NCBI RefSeq assembly: GCF_021917145.1
Contig: NC_061068.1
Coordinates: forward strand, 9,613,724 to 9,677,723
Direction of reading: 5' to 3'
DNA length: 64,000 nt
Origin: Hypomesus transpacificus
Lineage: Eukaryota; Chordata; Actinopteri; Osmeriformes; Osmeridae
Shown in pieces: positions 59,054-64,000 of this stretch. Every line of letters begins with the position of its first letter. The stretch's first letter is position 1. Under the pieces are notes generated by a model, which saw only the letters and a list, made by a program, of their open reading frames with translations, was not told the origin of the DNA and did not search any database. The position numbers and the translations under genes are program-made.

Positions 59054-60277
59054 CTGGAAGCAAGATAAGGTCTATTAGAAATGTTGCTGTGTGCATCCAT
59101 CTGGGCTTGACTAGTGCAATGTTCCACAATTACATGCATGTTGGAATCCAGGATTTTTCATCCGGGCAGAGGGGTCACATTTATCTGTTCTATTAATAGC
59201 AGCCTTATCCAGTCTGACCTGGCCCACTGACCTTGCATACATTAACTTGTCTACTTACACATGAAAATGCATCAGAGGATGAGTTAGTTGTTGAACTAGA
59301 ATATCTTCACAAGTAAGCCCGTCCACATTACATTTTAGGACATTTCAATGAGTGGTGTGCAACTGAAATAATAAATAAACAAACTATTCTCAGGGGTTAT
59401 ATTCTTAAACCATCTATTATCTCCAAACTACTTGTGTGAGAACGTTCAAGGACGTTGATGCAGTCATTTTCAGCACCATACTCGCATGGACAGCTCCCAC
59501 TGTAGGCATACTCTACAGGTGTTTTAAAGCGTTGATAAAAGAACAAATCTCTTTTTACGGGGGCATATCAGATAATATGTACATTACTTTAAACTGTTAA
59601 AATAATTGATGTACAAATATGACAATGTAGGCACACACTATCCCAACATTTGACCATGTTTTCCCGTCGCCTCCTTACACATAAGGTTTCTAGATTAATC
59701 TTGATCACAGGGGGACTTCTAAACTCGGTAATTCCCCCTGTAAAGTCGTAGTGCCGGGATGGGTTCTCAATCTGGGGCATTGCAGGATTTGCTTCGTGGA
59801 TGACGGATTAATTCAAGGTTAGACCACATCCCAGGATCAGTAACAGACAAGTAAGAATAAATGAGCATGTTTAAAATTCTGGAACGATTTATTTTCTCCA
59901 CTATTTTTGTTGATTTTATACATCAACCTACATGATATATTTTATCATTGACCAGTTTTCTATTCCTTCTATTTCGTGGATGATAGAGTAAAGGGGGTTT
60001 GCATTGAATATATTTGACAAATATAGACCTTCGTCAGCTTTGACCTCCTATTACTTGACAATGCGTATCTGTAAAAATATTCTGTTACTTTTATAATACC
60101 AAAAATTATAATGCCAAAAATAACAATGTAGACATAGATCAGATGATTGTCAAGATTAACCTACTCCATTTGATTTGATCCAAGTTCATGTTGCCCATTC
60201 GCCTACGCAAAGGAGAATATCCTTTTTACCCAAATGAACACTGGGGTTCCCTAAAAGTTTTCAAAGCACGGCCTACC
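59054..60277 (-). other. neurod4: neurod4 intron 1 and candidate 5' UTR exon border
   Basis: No coding sequence. On the minus strand CAATATCAG|GTAGGC gives a possible 5' UTR donor at 60277, upstream of the coding exon's acceptor. The first exon and promoter would then lie at about 60280-60500. This is inferred only from the donor's quality and position. Confidence 0.35.
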
Positions 60278-63200
60278 TGATATTGTACGTTCTCCTGGAT
60301 CTCCTGAAAGATTTTGGTGAATGCAGGAAATATTTAAAAAATATTTGAATATTCATTAACTAGACGTATATTGGACCTTTTCGTTACCCTTTGCTGTTAC
60401 TGTCAGTGTCCCATCTCAGGTCTGAAGTCTCTACGGGTCAAGCGACAGGGGCTCACTATTTCAGTCTGCGCGTGACTCCTCCCACTCTCAAAAACTCAGA
60501 TCCATCTATCTGTGCCGGAGTTTGCGCGTGGCCGGCCCGTGGCCACTGTCAGCTTCAGCCATCATTTTGGAAGTGTGTGTGTGTGGGTGTGGGTGGGGAG
60601 GGGAGGGGGGGGGGGGGAAGAGAAAGAGAAAGAAAAAAACAGGAGAATAAGAGTCTTCGACTGAACATTGCTACTATATTTTTCAACATAGATTAAGCTA
60701 CTTTAAAATTTAATATATTGCAACGTATTTCTTTGGTGGCCATGCAGCTGCTATTTGTGGTAGGAAAAATCAGCCAAATTCATCCCAGGCATCTCAACTT
60801 CGAGAGATGGCTGTATGATAGGCCTATACGCGCTCTTGTATGAGCCAAACTAACTGTGACAGCTTGGAATTGCGCTTGAGCAGGTGTTCGCGCCATTCCC
60901 CAGTCCATTCATGCATCCGCGTGCGCCAAACTACTGTGTCCGGCATGCGCTCATTGCACCACATTACGCTCATTAAATGGGGCTGAAGAAGCTCCCCTCA
61001 CGAGATGGACAGAGATGGAAGAGACAAAGTGAGGTGAATGACAAAATATGCACATTCATAGCATTGCAAGTTTACTGCATTTAGTGTGTTACTTACTAAC
61101 ATCCAACCAAGGAAAATCAAAACGAGTGTTTCTTTTTGTCTCATATCACACCAAATGCAATTAAAGTTATGTTTTGTGAACTTCCACCACTTACAGTCTG
61201 GACATTCATGACTTGATGAACAATATACTTTAGTGTGTGTGTGTTTGCATGCAAAGAATTGGGCGACTGAGTAAGTAAAGGAGACATGGGATGTGAGTGG
61301 GGGTGCAACCATCATCCCATGAGATAAAGAATCACATGTGCTCATGTTTGGGGATGAGGTGTGGAGAATGAGGGGGACTGTGCACCCAATGGATGTTCCT
61401 TACACTCCCTTCACACTCCCCTGTCGACTAGTAATTCCCCCATCCCTCCCCCCAGTGTACTGCCTGTCCTATTCCACACCTGCAGCCCAGGATGGGAATA
61501 AGAGAGGCTAGCCTGGCTCCTCCCTAGAGTGGGAATGACTAGGGAATGGTGTAGCTAAGGCATCACACTATCCTGTATCTTACTTTGCCCCTACACACAT
61601 GTATTTATTGTAGAATAATACAGTACTTAAACTCCAAATATTAAGTAAAATATAAGACAATTTATTATGAATCTTTTTATTCAAGGTCAGTGCTTAGTTT
61701 GTTATATTACTCTTAAACTTATTCATTAGTTGTACACCGTATTATGAGGACTTTACCACACACAACTGAGTTAAAGTCTTACTTCCGAATGTGATACTGA
61801 GGTATCTTGTACTCTCCACTTTGGTGTTGGTCATCCACTATGAACTTGACTGGCAGATGGGCCCTACTTTCTCTGTTCCCCACTGCTCCTCATATACACC
61901 AGGCTAGTTAGCTGTTTGCCGGCTCAGATGCCTTTCGATTCTCTAATGGAAACTCACCTGACACAAAACTGTTCAGACCTTGACCCCCGAGGAGTCTGCA
62001 TTACCACACACACACACACACACACACAGATATCTAACATTGGTATGATGATTATTCTGTTTGGTTAAAAAAGAGCATCTGCTTTTCTCTTCCCCCACTC
62101 CAACACAACACAGGCACTCACCCCTGACACAACCTCTTCCTGGGTCCCTCGCACTTCTGTTTGCTGCAGTGGGGAAAAGGGGCTGCGTCCATCTGTCAGT
62201 CTGCGAGTCCTGAGAGAGATCCTAACATCCCAGTGGGGAGGTTTGTCTGTCCCGTGTATGTGTGTGTGTCGTGTGTGTAGAGGGTATGTTCATGGATAAC
62301 TTGGCCTGATTGGGCAGGAAAACATGTCTATGTGTAATTACACATAGTTTTGACTGCTATAAACATAATTCATTATCACAACACAAACCACAATGCACAG
62401 CAAATCAACAATAATTTAGCTATCCCTAAAATGTTCATACTGTAAATGTATTGGATTACAGAACAGAAAAAGAAACACGATTCACCTCAAGATCATTGGC
62501 TCTAGTCTCTGTACAGTATATTGGGTGTCAGGAATAGGAAGGAGAAAAGACTTGTCAGATTGTGGAGGGGGGCATTCACAGAGACACAGAACTAGACAAT
62601 CAAAGTTACTCTGAATTTCATGGTACCTCGTCAGCCCAGAGAGTGACTGGTAGCTTAGCCAAAGCTATACCTCCCTCAAACCTAGCCTAACAGTGGGGAG
62701 ACTGGTCTTGATCTGGCCCATGATCTGGCCCTTCAACTAACCATCCCATTGAAGAAACCGCTCCATGGGTCACAAAATAAGACACTCCCCCAAAGAGACC
62801 CTTAAACCCCTTAACCCTTTCCTAAACCCTCCGTTGGCCCCCTGTGGTGTATGCTCATTGGCTGACCGCCTTCAGGCGTCCCTTTTCCACGGGCTCATTG
62901 TCTGGCCCCATAAGCAGCTTTGTTTCTGCATGTGCAGCTGGGCTTGCCCGCTCAGCCATTAGCCACAACACGCAAAAGAGACCGGGATAATATAATTACA
63001 AAACAAAAGTCAGGTGGCGTGTGAGATGGGCCAGGGGAAGCCCATTTAGGGTCTATGTTTGTGTGTGTGTGAGGAATGGAGGGGGGGGGGGGGGTGGCGG
63101 GTGGCCAGCTATAATTCGATTATGAAGTTGTGAGAGTGACAAAAGGAACAATTGAATTTTTTCTCCTCTGTGGCTTAATTTGATTTGATTTGATTTTTTA

Positions 63201-63592
63201 AATGAAAAGAGTGTGAAAAGAGACAACATTTACTCTTTTCATTTTCAGAGGCACTGGGCCAGAAAATTTAATATGGTCTGACAAAAGTGAAGTAAAGAAT
63301 TTTTTCTCTGAGCCTAACAGTCAGTTTGTGAGGCCCAAATTTCTGAAAGGCGGTGGTTTTTGTATGAAGTGACTATCCTATAGTGTTGTATGGCACAAAC
63401 GCACACACACTGAGACATAATGGGATCTAAGGCAGATCCATCTCCTTTAATTCTCTCTTTAAACAGGGGTGCAAGTGTGTCCCCCTGTTCCATCGTCAGA
63501 CCCAGAGTTTATCCCGTTAGTCACCCTGGATGAGTGAAAGGGTAAACTCAACCCCCATCCCAGCTGGAAGGTCACACACACACATACACACA

Positions 63593-63641
<49 letters not shown>

Positions 63642-64000
63642 CTGGGGTTTTATGGACAGCTGATAGAAACAGGTTTAGCTAGTGGCTACTGTTAAGAGTA
63701 GGTCAAGCAGAATAAAATCTACTAAATGTGTTTTTGTTTCTCTTCATTTGTTAGTGAAAGGGGCCACAATCGCATTTAGTTTTTGCTTTGTTTTTGATAA
63801 AACAGTTGCCAATTGTGTCTGATACACACATGCTCTTGGAAGTGGAGTATCACAATTGAGGCTCTCAGGGGTGTCTACGCACACATTTCTGAGCCCCATT
63901 GGGCAGAGTTTGATCATGCCCTGGGGAGGAGAGGATCATCATACTCTGATACTGAGAGGGAGTTCTAACCACTGGCTTGGATCTTGGTTTTGTTTGCTGT
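60278..64000. other. Upstream of neurod4, no gene recognised
   Basis: It holds a somewhat GC-rich patch near 60500-60560, G runs at 60605-60617 and 63080-63094, and a (CA)n at about 63571-63640. Remaining frames are short and without motifs. Neural enhancers of neurod4 may be here, but none can be recognised by eye. Confidence 0.45.
63571..63640. repeat. (CA)n microsatellite
   Basis: About 70 bases of CA with a few ATA interruptions at the left side. Confidence 0.9.

Overview
The window reads as nuclear DNA from a ray-finned (teleost) fish. Genes have many short introns with consensus splice sites. The proteins are vertebrate families (C1GALT1, tachykinin precursor, APOF, STAT2, GPR84, ZNF385A, NEUROD4). 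Intergenic DNA is full of (GA)n, (CA)n and (GAAA)n tracts and small fish-type transposon fragments. A run of exactly 500 Ns (42578-43077) marks an assembly gap. The species cannot be named from the sequence alone.

Layout, left to right. A core-1 beta-1,3-galactosyltransferase gene lies on + (916-2725, 3 coding exons, one GC-AG intron). A tachykinin-3-type neuropeptide gene lies on - (about 8000-6886, 3' end unresolved); its small exons encode two tachykinin cores, one of them ending in Phe instead of Met. After about 5.5 kb without a recognised gene come apof (+, 13644-14963) and stat2 (+, 16577-23799, 23 coding exons, 759 aa). An ISRE-like and a GAS-like site sit between apof and stat2. Next is a tandem pair of gpr84 genes on -: a copy with two frame lesions (25180-26442) and an intact copy (27884-29131), with extra duplication debris between them. 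znf385a follows on - (47625-31763, 8 coding exons including a 10-nt first one, 423 aa). A repeat-rich stretch of about 10 kb precedes neurod4 on - (59047-58017), whose single coding exon carries a one-base frameshift. Nothing is recognised from 60.3 kb to the end.

The neighbourhood apof-stat2, gpr84-znf385a, neurod4 and tac3 corresponds to genes that lie together on human 12q13. The galactosyltransferase paralogue is the outsider, since human C1GALT1 is on chromosome 7. The genes are not an operon or a pathway. stat2 (type I interferon signalling) and gpr84 (medium-chain fatty-acid sensing in phagocytes) are both immune genes, but the linkage is positional.

Points most worth a second look: the unusual FVGLF tachykinin core; the gpr84 duplication with its 19-base templated insertion; the neurod4 frameshift; the micro-exon start of znf385a; and several small inverted-repeat elements. 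I did not find evidence for a wholly new biological system.
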